Below are positions 7,380 to 14,239 of a stretch of 17,304 nt of DNA, piece after piece (position 1 is the stretch's first letter; the number at the start of each line of letters is the position of its first letter). The stretch is from Hungatella sp. UBA3402. Its GTDB lineage: Bacteria; Bacillota; Clostridia; Lachnospirales; Lachnospiraceae. Below the pieces are notes generated by a model. That model had not been told where the DNA came from. It searched no databases and saw only the letters and a program-made list of their open reading frames with translations. A program made the translations under genes and the position numbers. The stretch is taken from assembly GCA_002358555.1 (NCBI GenBank), contig DEPC01000163.1, positions 1-17,304 of the forward strand, in the 5' to 3' direction.

Positions 7380-9599
7380 TTACTCAATTGCTTCAAACCG
7401 ATATACTACAGATTCGTAATCCTCTGAAGTTACTGGCAATGCCAAACCAGCTTTCATCAGCACCTTTCCAGAAAAGTTCTCCCCACTCTCCTTTTCCTGA
7501 TAAATCATATCTGGTTTTAGTCCTCGGAATTTTAAAAGGTATACTGGTGGATTTACCTCGCTACGCAGTATTACACCTGAAGCTAACACATCCCTCTTAT
7601 CCTTTGATACAAACTCCCAGAACACAGAATTACTTCCGTCCCCAGGTGCAGATAACCGATAATAATCTCCTGTCTGCACCAGTTTTTCTGTATCCTTAAA
7701 TTGCTTAATCTGTTTTGTAGCTGCCTTTTTTTCTTCTGCATCCATATGTTCTAAGTCCAGCTCATATCCAAACGTACCAGACCCTGCCACAATTCCCCTT
7801 GTCCGAAGAGAGGTAGTCCGACCTGTTTGATGGTTAGGACATACACTGACATGAGCACCAAAGGTACTAACAGGATAGAAGAATGAAGTTCCATAATGAA
7901 TTTCTAGCCTGTCCGCTGCATCTGTGTTATCACTACACCAAATCTGTGGAGAATAGTACAACATTCCAGCATCAAAACGGCCACCACCGCCTGCGCAGGT
8001 TTCAAACAACAGATTAGGATAACGTTTGGTAAGTCTCTCCATCATATCATATACTCCCAGCATATGTCGGTGGAAGACCTCCCCTTGTCTTCCTGCCTCT
8101 ACTCCCTGAGAAAACACATTTCCAAGGGCTCTGTTTACGTCCCACTTAATGTAATCTGCTTGGCAACTATCAATAACCTTGAAAATTTGCTCCATGATAT
8201 AGTCTCGGACTTCTTTTTTTGTAACATCTAGATTTAACTGGGAACGACTTCTCACTGGCAACCGCTTTGGAACTCGCAAGCACCAGTCGGGATGCTTTCT
8301 ATAAAGGTCGCTGTCCTCAGACACCATCTCTGGCTCCAGCCAAATGCCAAATTTTAATCCCAGCTTGCGAATTTTATTGACAAGCTTTGGCAAACCTCCA
8401 TGAATTTTTTCTTCATTTACATACCAATCTCCCAATCCCGTATAATCACTGTCACGTTTTCCAAACCATCCGTCATCTAGAACAAACATCTCGATTCCTA
8501 CGTCTTTGGCAGCTTTGGCAATGCCATAGAGCTTCTGCTCATCAAATTCAAAATAGGTAGCTTCCCAGTTATTAACTAAAATGGGCCTTGGCTTCTTCAC
8601 AAAATTACTGCGAATCAAATGTTCCCTAAATCCATCATGGAAATGGTGAGAAAGAGTCTCCAGACCTGTACCTGAATAAGTCATGGCTACCTCTGGAGAT
8701 GCAAAAGATTCTCCTGGTTTTAATGTCCACGCAAACTGGTAAGGATGGATTCCCATGACGACTCTAGTCTGTTCCACCTGGTCCAGTTCTGCTTGACAGA
8801 TAAAATTGCCGCTGTATACAAAGGTAATCCCAAAACATTCTCCATAATCCTCCGTGGCAGTACGGTCACAAAAGATAACTGCTGGATTATGATGGTGACT
8901 GGAAATACCCCGTTTGCTTTCTACTGACTGAATTCCATGATGGAGTGGCTGACGCTCAGTAAGTCTTTCCATGGAATGTCTTCCATAAAAATGAATCATA
9001 TCCATAGGTCGTCTAGAAAAATCCAACTCCATAGACATTACCCGTCTTAAAGTAATTACCGTCTCCCCTCGGTTTATCACCTCTACTGCCCTGGTAATGA
9101 TATCGCAATCCCAAAGTACACCATAAAGCAATTTTACATAGACACCACTGAGTTCATCTTTCAGTGTAATCTCCAAAGTTTCCGCTTCATCTTCTTCTGC
9201 AAACATGGCAGGCATACCTGCCAGAGCATATTTTCCTTTTCTGATTTTGTAGGAATCATATTTTAACTGCAGAACATGGCTCCCATCCTCATGTTCTACC
9301 TCAATTCCCTGTATTCGATAATCCCCATTTCCTTCTGCTGTATATTCCTGTGGCAGCACATCAAGGGAAAATGTCCGGTCCCTGTCAGCTTCATAAGGAT
9401 TACCCGAAAATCCTCTGTCTAGATTCACGATACCGTGAGTCACCCAGGCATCACCTAAATCAGCCCCATAATATAGATGCAACAGCGTGCCATACTGCCC
9501 TACCTGCATCTGATACATGCTGGTTTTCGTATGCAGTGTAAATACCTTTGTGTCTTCATGAAAAGAAATATATCTCATACGTTGCTTTTCATCCTCCAT
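7380..9599 (-). CDS. GH36 alpha-galactosidase
   Basis: At 739 residues it has the usual length of bacterial group-I GH36 enzymes such as AgaA/AgaB/RafA, which cleave terminal alpha-1,6-galactose from melibiose, raffinose and stachyose. An N-terminal beta-sandwich (about 1-330) precedes a TIM barrel with LVNNWEATYF (341-350), VLDDGWFGKRDSD (373-385) and WLEPEMVSEDS. The predicted nucleophile is Asp487 in DYIKWDVNR and the acid/base is Asp557 in WCSDNTDAADR. There is no signal peptide, so it is cytoplasmic and acts on imported sugar. The start is uncertain: no ribosome site precedes the ATG at 9599, whereas GGAGG just inside it could serve Met8 (ATG at 9578), whose sequence MRYISFHED better matches the family N-terminus. 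The neighbouring ABC importer and AraC regulators fit alpha-galactoside use. Confidence 0.95.
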   Translation of the reverse strand: MEDEKQRMRYISFHEDTKVFTLHTKTSMYQMQVGQYGTLLHLYYGADLGDAWVTHGIVNLDRGFSGNPYEADRDRTFSLDVLPQEYTAEGNGDYRIQGIEVEHEDGSHVLQLKYDSYKIRKGKYALAGMPAMFAEEDEAETLEITLKDELSGVYVKLLYGVLWDCDIITRAVEVINRGETVITLRRVMSMELDFSRRPMDMIHFYGRHSMERLTERQPLHHGIQSVESKRGISSHHHNPAVIFCDRTATEDYGECFGITFVYSGNFICQAELDQVEQTRVVMGIHPYQFAWTLKPGESFASPEVAMTYSGTGLETLSHHFHDGFREHLIRSNFVKKPRPILVNNWEATYFEFDEQKLYGIAKAAKDVGIEMFVLDDGWFGKRDSDYTGLGDWYVNEEKIHGGLPKLVNKIRKLGLKFGIWLEPEMVSEDSDLYRKHPDWCLRVPKRLPVRSRSQLNLDVTKKEVRDYIMEQIFKVIDSCQADYIKWDVNRALGNVFSQGVEAGRQGEVFHRHMLGVYDMMERLTKRYPNLLFETCAGGGGRFDAGMLYYSPQIWCSDNTDAADRLEIHYGTSFFYPVSTFGAHVSVCPNHQTGRTTSLRTRGIVAGSGTFGYELDLEHMDAEEKKAATKQIKQFKDTEKLVQTGDYYRLSAPGDGSNSVFWEFVSKDKRDVLASGVILRSEVNPPVYLLKFRGLKPDMIYQEKESGENFSGKVLMKAGLALPVTSEDYESVVYRFEAIE

Positions 9600-9692
9600 C
9601 GATTATTATGTTTTTTGTCAAGATTCCCCTGATATAGTCTCTTTTCTTTACTCTATAAGCACTCCCATTGCTAGAATGTGTTGTCACTTATC
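9600..9692 (-). promoter_or_regulatory. Upstream region of the alpha-galactosidase gene
   Basis: About 90 bases separate the terminator-like structure at 9693-9753 from the galactosidase start. On the minus strand TTGATA, TTGACA and TATAGA hexamers are present, but no pair has normal 16-19 base spacing. I therefore cannot place a promoter. A weak, activator-dependent promoter is possible. Confidence 0.25.
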
Positions 9693-9753
9693 AAAAAAAG
9701 CCTAGAACCAACAGGGTAATGATGCTAAACTCCAGTGGTGCCAGGCATTTTTT
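9693..9753. terminator. Probable bidirectional terminator downstream of the DUF624 gene
   Basis: A7-GCCT-aga-ACC (9693-9709) is complementary in inverted order to GGT-gcc-AGGC-a-T6 (9737-9753). The structure has A/T arms on both sides and ends in seven T residues on the minus strand. It lies about 160 bases past the DUF624 stop and before the galactosidase gene, so it could end the transporter transcript. The internal loop of about 27 bases is long. Confidence 0.4.
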
Positions 9754-9826
9754 ACAGTCAAAGCAGATATCCGCAATCCACTTTGCTACTTGCTTATAAC
9801 CTCATAGTGCTGTTGCAGCCTTTTCG

Positions 9827-9867
9827 TGGGAGCTTGCACTTCCATGGAAACAAGCAAGTCTTCCCAC
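9827..9867. repeat. 41-bp nested inverted repeat
   Basis: GTGGGA (9827-9832) pairs with TCCCAC (9862-9867). Inside it CTTGC (9833-9837) pairs with GCAAG (9854-9858), and the centre is the perfect palindrome TTCCATGGAA (9840-9849). The arms differ by one to three bases. No T-tract follows on either strand, so it is not a simple terminator. A further CATGGAAG at 9885-9892 is complementary to CTTCCATG at 9839-9846. It lies 47 bases beyond the DUF624 stop codon. Confidence 0.5.
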
Positions 9868-9913
9868 TACTTATGTCTCTGTGACATGGAAGCAGGGGAC
9901 TTTCTTGATGAGG

Positions 9914-10588
9914 TCAAAATACATATTGGTCAGATTCATTTCTCATACCTGGCAATTCTTTCTGGTCTTCAGCAAAATATGGGCGAAATAATCTCCACAA
10001 AAACCAGGAATTTCCATATGCTGTCATTGAAAAACCACACATCAGCCACACTAACAAGTAGACAGGAAATAATTTGGCATCTACTAAAGTAAAATACATT
10101 GGCAGACAAGTTAGCAATGCAATACAAATAGCATATCCTGGTTTCTTAGCTGCAAAACACAGTGCATAAGGAATCAGTTTGTGTGTTTTGTTTTCAAATG
10201 ATGCGATTGTTGGAAAGATATACAATGCTGTAATGATAAGAAGCAGAGCTATCCCCCATATCACATAGGTGAACATCTGAGACATAACTATTGGCATGGT
10301 GACAATCGCTTTTTTTTCAAACCAAACACATATTCCCGCCGCAACTAATCCCAACCACACAACTGTAGATTGAAAAAAATTCCCTCGGAAGCTTTTCCAA
10401 TAGCATTTCCAAATGCTGATATCCTTATCTTTGTGAAGCTTTAAGGTACAGTAGTATAATGCTGTTGTAGATGCCCCAACAGTAATCAACGGAATACTGG
10501 TTATAATCCATAAAAGATTTAAACCAATAAAGCCTCCTGCCGAAAGGAAAAAACGGTGGAGAAAATTGTCTTCATTGAAAAAATTCAT
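9914..10588 (-). CDS. DUF624 (YesL-like) membrane protein
   Basis: This 224-residue integral membrane protein has about five predicted hydrophobic segments: roughly 14-36, 75-95, 103-125, 150-172 and 178-198. The N-terminal pattern FLxxxGxxIGLNLLWIxxSIPLITVGAS and the downstream ALYYCTLKLHKDKD are typical of DUF624/YesL proteins. These are commonly found beside carbohydrate ABC importers and glycosidases in Firmicutes. Their biochemical role is not established; an accessory role in sugar uptake is a guess from context. The start is supported by AAGAAGGAGAGGGC directly upstream. It follows the second permease gene after a 131-bp gap holding a terminator-like hairpin, so it may be transcribed at a lower level than the transporter. 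Confidence 0.85.
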   Translation of the reverse strand: MNFFNEDNFLHRFFLSAGGFIGLNLLWIITSIPLITVGASTTALYYCTLKLHKDKDISIWKCYWKSFRGNFFQSTVVWLGLVAAGICVWFEKKAIVTMPIVMSQMFTYVIWGIALLLIITALYIFPTIASFENKTHKLIPYALCFAAKKPGYAICIALLTCLPMYFTLVDAKLFPVYLLVWLMCGFSMTAYGNSWFLWRLFRPYFAEDQKELPGMRNESDQYVF

Positions 10589-10633
10589 GCCCTCTCCTTC
10601 TTTCCAAATTACATGGTAATTGTTATCCTATGG

Positions 10634-10687
10634 AAAAAGCCAGATAAGAACCTGGTTTTATGTCAGGATATCACAGCCTCTTATCTG
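10634..10687 (-). terminator. Terminator or attenuator between permease and DUF624 genes
   Basis: CAGATAAGA (10641-10649) and TCTTATCTG (10679-10687) form a perfect 9-bp inverted repeat. An inner CCTG/CAGG pairing lies in the loop. On the minus strand the structure is followed by GCTTTTT. It starts about 32 bases after the permease stop codon and could end most transporter transcripts while allowing some readthrough. Confidence 0.6.
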
Positions 10688-10719
10688 TCTCTTTCTATAT
10701 TATTATTGCTTATATGAGT

Positions 10720-11544
10720 TTACAGCTTGCCTCCAGAGGTTGCAATTCCTTCGATGAACTGTTTCTGGAATACCAAATACAATACAATCATTGGAATACA
10801 TGCCAACAAAGAAGCGGCCATAAGCTGTGGATAGTTATTACTGTACTGCCCCTGCATCTTTGCAAGTGCTGCTGACAGAGGCATTACATCTCTGTTACAA
10901 ATCAATGGCCACATCAAATCTTTATAGGCAAACACTGCAGTAAAGATTCCCAATGCTACCATAGAGGACCTGGTAAGAGGAGCCATGATAAACAGGAAAG
11001 TCTGCCCGATATTACAGCCATCGAGACGAGCTGCTTCTTCCAAATCTCTTGGAAGTCCCATATAAGCCTGACGAAGCAGGAATGTACCAAAAGCAGTCAC
11101 CAGACCTGGGAAAATCAGAGCAAAGATAGTATTTAACATTCCCATCTTGCTGACCATCAAGTACTGAGGAATAATGAAAATCTGTCCTGGCACCATCATC
11201 TGGAACAGAATCAAGGAGAACATGAAATCTCTTCCTCGAAATTGTAGTCTTGCAAATGCATAACCTGCAAGAGTAGCTGTCAGAACTGCTGCAATAACAC
11301 GGCCTGCAATCAGAAGCAGGGTGTTGATGTATAAGTTTACAAAATCTAGGTTATTGATAACCGTAGTAAAGTTTTCTGTCCTCCAAACACTTGGAAAGAT
11401 TACAAACGGAGATACACTGGTTGCCTCTCCTATGCTCTTAAAAGCAGTCAGTATCATCCATAAAAATGGCACTAACATGGTAATGGATACCAGAATCAGG
11501 ATGAAATGAATCAACGCCTGCATCATTTTTGCTCTTTGTTCCAT
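10720..11544 (-). CDS. Carbohydrate ABC transporter permease, MalG/UgpE type
   Basis: This 274-residue inner-membrane permease of the CUT1 carbohydrate importers has about six transmembrane helices. The first is at about 11-33 and the last near 240-260. The cytoplasmic EAA loop that contacts the ATPase reads LPRDLEEAARLDGCNIGQTF (164-183), with the family Gly at 177. GGAG repeats lie seven bases before the ATG. It starts 15 bases after the stop of the first permease and would form a heterodimer with it. The substrate is probably an alpha-galactoside such as raffinose, melibiose or stachyose, inferred from the GH36 gene in the same cluster. CUT1 homologues share similar permeases for many sugars, so the substrate remains uncertain. 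Confidence 0.93.
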   Translation of the reverse strand: MEQRAKMMQALIHFILILVSITMLVPFLWMILTAFKSIGEATSVSPFVIFPSVWRTENFTTVINNLDFVNLYINTLLLIAGRVIAAVLTATLAGYAFARLQFRGRDFMFSLILFQMMVPGQIFIIPQYLMVSKMGMLNTIFALIFPGLVTAFGTFLLRQAYMGLPRDLEEAARLDGCNIGQTFLFIMAPLTRSSMVALGIFTAVFAYKDLMWPLICNRDVMPLSAALAKMQGQYSNNYPQLMAASLLACIPMIVLYLVFQKQFIEGIATSGGKL

Positions 11545-11559
11545 AGCGCTTCTCCTCTC

Positions 11560-12453
11560 CTAATTGTAGTATACCCATTTCTTCTGGGCAATCATCTGGA
11601 ATACAGTTACAACCATAATAATAGCAATCAATAGAACCACGATAGTGGAACCATATCCTTTGTTGTTCTCTACAAAGGAATTCTGGTAGAATAAGTATAC
11701 AATAGACTGAGTCTTATAAAGAGCTGGATTATTCTTATCCATTACCATGAAAATTAAGTCAAATACCTGCAGACCACCGATAACTCTAGTGATGGTTACG
11801 AAGAAGATAGTCGGGGACAGCAGCGGAACTGTAATATTGAAGAACTGGTTGATTCCAGTAGCACCATCAATGCTGGCAGCTTCATAGTAATCCCTTGGAA
11901 TTTCCTGAAGTCCTGCAAGGAACAATACCATATTGTAACCTATAATGGACCAAATACCAATTACTGCAATAGCAAACACTGCAATAGCAGGGTCGGAAAT
12001 CCAGTTAATATTACTTCCAAAAATATGATTCAAAAGACCAAACTCAGAGTTAAACAGCCATCTCCATACCATAGCGATAGCAGCAGGTGCTGCAACCATG
12101 GGAAGGAAAAAAATGGTACGATAGGCAGAAACCCCCATCATCTTGCGATTTAACAAAACAGCAAGAACCAAAGCAATTGCAATCGAGAATGGTACTTCTA
12201 CAATAGCATATTTGAAGGTATTGATAACCGATTGCCAAACCTCAGCATCTCCGAACATTTTAATATAGTTCTCCATGCCAATGAAGATATTTCCTCTTCC
12301 AAAATCTCCTGTCTTAAAGAAACTCTGATAAATCGTTTGAAAAATTGGGATAATATTCAGTATAATAAGTCCTAGCATAGTGGGGAAAATAAACAGCCAG
12401 CCCCATACAAATTCATTGCGTTCCCTGGTGGTTCCTTTTTTTACACTACTCAC
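11560..12453 (-). CDS. Carbohydrate ABC transporter permease, MalF/UgpA type
   Basis: This 297-residue CUT1 permease has six predicted transmembrane helices. The first is WGWLFIFPTMLGLIILNIIP (17-36), a typical MalF-type start. The EAA motif is YYEAASIDGATGINQFF (189-205) on the cytoplasmic loop. It starts with GTG, preceded by AAAGGGG at normal spacing, 28 bases after the solute-binding protein stop. It pairs with the next gene product to form the membrane channel of an importer driven by an ATPase not encoded here. In Firmicutes one MsmK/MalK-like ATPase often serves several such importers, which would explain its absence. Confidence 0.93.
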   Translation of the reverse strand: MSSVKKGTTRERNEFVWGWLFIFPTMLGLIILNIIPIFQTIYQSFFKTGDFGRGNIFIGMENYIKMFGDAEVWQSVINTFKYAIVEVPFSIAIALVLAVLLNRKMMGVSAYRTIFFLPMVAAPAAIAMVWRWLFNSEFGLLNHIFGSNINWISDPAIAVFAIAVIGIWSIIGYNMVLFLAGLQEIPRDYYEAASIDGATGINQFFNITVPLLSPTIFFVTITRVIGGLQVFDLIFMVMDKNNPALYKTQSIVYLFYQNSFVENNKGYGSTIVVLLIAIIMVVTVFQMIAQKKWVYYN

Positions 12454-12481
12454 AATTTCACCCCTTTTTTATTATTCAGGA

Positions 12482-13774
12482 TTATTCCTCTGCAATCTTC
12501 TCGTTCATAATAGCAGTAATATTGGCACAAGCTGTTGCCATATCCTCTTCACCATTCCATGGTTTCTTAAGTTCTTCTACCATAGGATTCCACCATGCCA
12601 GAGTACTTTTAGTAGCCGGACGGAATACTACATCATCCATAGCATCTAGATATGGAGTTAAGTTAAATTTGTCAGTGTTATTTACCCATGCATCAGATAC
12701 ACCGTCATAAGCTGCCATGGTAACGCCCAGTTCAGCCTGTTTTTGCTGCATATCTTTGGTAGCAAACCACTCAATCAGTTTGTAAGCACCTTCTGGATTC
12801 TTAGTTCCTGCAGATGCTGCCCAGCCAAGACCATTGTACAGAGAAATACTTCTTCCAGTCGTTGCATCCTTTGGAAGTCTTGCTACATCTGCATTAGCTG
12901 CAATATATTCATTATCCTTAAATCCTGCTACCATCCAAGAACCTTGAGTAATCATGGCAACCTTGCCAGAGCCAAACAATACATCTGTACCAGTCTCAGA
13001 CATCGTAGATGCAGGAGGCATTACTGTATGTACCATCTTGTCAACAAATTCCATCGCAGCAATGGTCTTGGGGTCATCAAATCCTGATTTACCTTCTCCA
13101 TTCAATACACAGCCGCCCATAGTATAGACAATATTCATCCAGGTATCCTGCTCATTAGATGGATTAGCTGCAAATCCGTACACACTTCCATCTTCTTTTG
13201 TCAGCTTCTGTGCAATCTCATAGAACTCATCCCAAGTCCAACTTCCATCTGGATAAGGAACTCCTGCTTCATCAAACAAGGTCTTATTATACCAGACAGC
13301 AATGGTATCCATATCCTTTGGCAAAGCATAAGTCTTACCTTCCCATTGATACATAGCCTTTAAATCCTCTGGGAATTTGTCAAGCTCTAAAACTGTACTT
13401 GCCGCAACCTGGTCTGTAATGTCCAGAAGAATATCATTGGACATATACTTCACTGCTTCGTTGGAATGCATCCAGAATACATCTGGCATATCCCCACCGC
13501 TAGCACCTGCTTCCAAAAGTGTCCAATAGCTGTTCCACTCAATAACTTGAAGCTGAGTCTTAATTCCAGTAGACTCTGTAAACGCATTGAGGATTTCCTG
13601 AAGACCTGCCTGCTGTCCACCATCCCAGATAGCTACAGTCAATCCAGCACTGGAATCACCGCCGCCTGAACCGCCACTTCCACTTGAACCGCCACTCCCG
13701 CCGCAGCCTGCAAGGCTAGTTGCTGCAACTGCTGCTGTCAGCCCCAGCGCTAAAAATCTGTTACGTCTTTTCAT
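12482..13774 (-). CDS. Carbohydrate ABC transporter solute-binding lipoprotein
   Basis: This 430-residue extracellular family-1 solute-binding protein (MalE/UgpB/MsmE type) begins with a lipoprotein signal peptide: KRRNR, a hydrophobic core, and the lipobox LAGC with the lipidated Cys24. A Gly/Ser-rich tether (about 25-43) follows. The mature part starts LTVAIWDGGQQ and has the usual family pattern of FTESTGIKTQLQVIEWNSYW and DMPDVFWMHS. Aromatic residues near WYNKTLFDEAGVPYP and SWTWDEF fit sugar stacking. The ribosome site GGGAGG is at 13785-13790. It is the first gene of the operon SBP-permease-permease. By analogy with MsmE/RafE and the linked GH36 enzyme it probably captures raffinose-family sugars or melibiose at the cell surface. 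Confidence 0.93.
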   Translation of the reverse strand: MKRRNRFLALGLTAAVAATSLAGCGGSGGSSGSGGSGGGDSSAGLTVAIWDGGQQAGLQEILNAFTESTGIKTQLQVIEWNSYWTLLEAGASGGDMPDVFWMHSNEAVKYMSNDILLDITDQVAASTVLELDKFPEDLKAMYQWEGKTYALPKDMDTIAVWYNKTLFDEAGVPYPDGSWTWDEFYEIAQKLTKEDGSVYGFAANPSNEQDTWMNIVYTMGGCVLNGEGKSGFDDPKTIAAMEFVDKMVHTVMPPASTMSETGTDVLFGSGKVAMITQGSWMVAGFKDNEYIAANADVARLPKDATTGRSISLYNGLGWAASAGTKNPEGAYKLIEWFATKDMQQKQAELGVTMAAYDGVSDAWVNNTDKFNLTPYLDAMDDVVFRPATKSTLAWWNPMVEELKKPWNGEEDMATACANITAIMNEKIAEE

Positions 13775-13826
13775 CTTGAATTACCTCCCGTTTTCGTCAA
13801 AATTGACTTATTTTTTTGTTACAAAT

Positions 13827-13843
13827 GTACGCTTTAAACGTAC
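13827..13843. promoter_or_regulatory. 17-bp palindrome upstream of the solute-binding protein gene
   Basis: GTACGCTTTAAACGTAC is symmetric at 14 of 16 non-central positions. It lies 53 bases before the start codon, downstream of the predicted promoter, so it is either an operator blocking elongation or a small leader hairpin. It does not match the CcpA cre consensus well. Its symmetry suits a LacI- or TetR-type dimer rather than an AraC protein. Confidence 0.45.
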
Positions 13844-13887
13844 CTTAGACAGAAACTCACATGAGTTAATGTCAAATTGCTAGTTAA

Positions 13888-13917
13888 ATTATAAAAAATT
13901 TATGGGCATTTTGTACA
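13888..13917 (-). promoter_or_regulatory. Candidate promoter of the transporter operon
   Basis: On the minus strand TATAAT (13888-13893) is a perfect -10 hexamer, with TGTACA (13912-13917) 18 bases upstream as a 4-of-6 -35 match. A second possibility is TTGTAA-17-TATACA further upstream, overlapping the direct repeats. The choice between them is uncertain. Confidence 0.45.
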
Positions 13918-13950
13918 TGGTGAGGTAATTCCATTTTTTCTGTATATACT

Positions 13951-13982
13951 ATGGTAAAATAACTTACAATATGGTAAAATAA
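13951..13982. promoter_or_regulatory. Tandem direct repeat, candidate AraC-type operator
   Basis: ATGGTAAAATAA occurs exactly twice, at 13951-13962 and 13971-13982, a 20-base period (about two helical turns). AraC-family activators typically bind two direct half-sites spaced about 21 bases, one per monomer. The repeats lie about 34 bases upstream of the candidate -35 hexamer of the transporter promoter. The regulators are encoded divergently next door. Confidence 0.55.
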
Positions 13983-14010
13983 ACTCTAACGAAGTTTTTG
14001 CACATCCGAC

Positions 14011-14047
14011 AAAATCGTTCACTCAGGTACGAATGAATCGTTTTTGT
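14011..14047. other. Imperfect hairpin with flanking A and T tracts
   Basis: AAAAT-CGTTCACTC-aggtac-GAATGAATCG-TTTTTGT forms an imperfect 9-pair stem with a six-base loop, one bulge and one mismatch. The mismatch becomes a G-U pair in a minus-strand RNA. It lies upstream of the predicted regulator promoter. It could block transcription entering from either side or be an operator. Confidence 0.3.
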
Positions 14048-14056
14048 GCCAAACAT

Positions 14057-14062
14057 TATAAT
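14057..14062 (+). promoter_or_regulatory. Candidate -10 element for the AraC regulator genes
   Basis: TATAAT on the plus strand is a perfect -10 hexamer, but no good -35 hexamer lies 16-18 bases upstream (TGAATC at 17). If used, transcription would start near 14069 and give a leader of about 170 bases before the first regulator gene. Confidence 0.35.
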
Positions 14063-14065
14063 TTA

Positions 14066-14139
14066 CATCAGGGAATCCCCTGCTTCTAAGAGCAAGAGTT
14101 AGGATTTGTCTGTTTAAGAGAAAATCCTTGCTCCTGATG
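14066..14139 (+). other. Structured leader segment upstream of the first AraC gene
   Basis: Several complementary arms are nested. CATCAGG (14067-14072 region) pairs with CCTGATG (14133-14139). GAGCAAG plus GATTT (14090-14096 and 14103-14107, separated by a six-base bulge) pairs with AAATCCTTGCTC (14122-14133). A local hairpin CAGGG/CCCTG lies at 14069-14082. The remaining leader has CCGG-TATAT-CCGG (14210-14222) just before the ribosome site. No known riboswitch class is recognised. Confidence 0.4.
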
Positions 14140-14239
14140 AAATGTCATGCAACAGCTATGAGATTGCGAATAAGCAGCGAAGCGGATTAGGAATATCCAC
14201 TTTGACTTTCCGGTATATCCGGGGTTAGGAGACGACATC

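Noticed and set aside
9826..10092. An 88-codon plus-strand frame overlapping the DUF624 gene end
   Set aside because: It crosses the nested palindrome and overlaps the DUF624 coding region on the opposite strand; no domain or homolog pattern is seen.
12743..13087. A 114-codon plus-strand frame inside the solute-binding protein gene
   Set aside because: Antisense shadow of a lipoprotein gene that is certain from its motifs.
13827..13843. CcpA cre site
   Set aside because: The palindrome GTACG...CGTAC does not fit the cre consensus core well enough.
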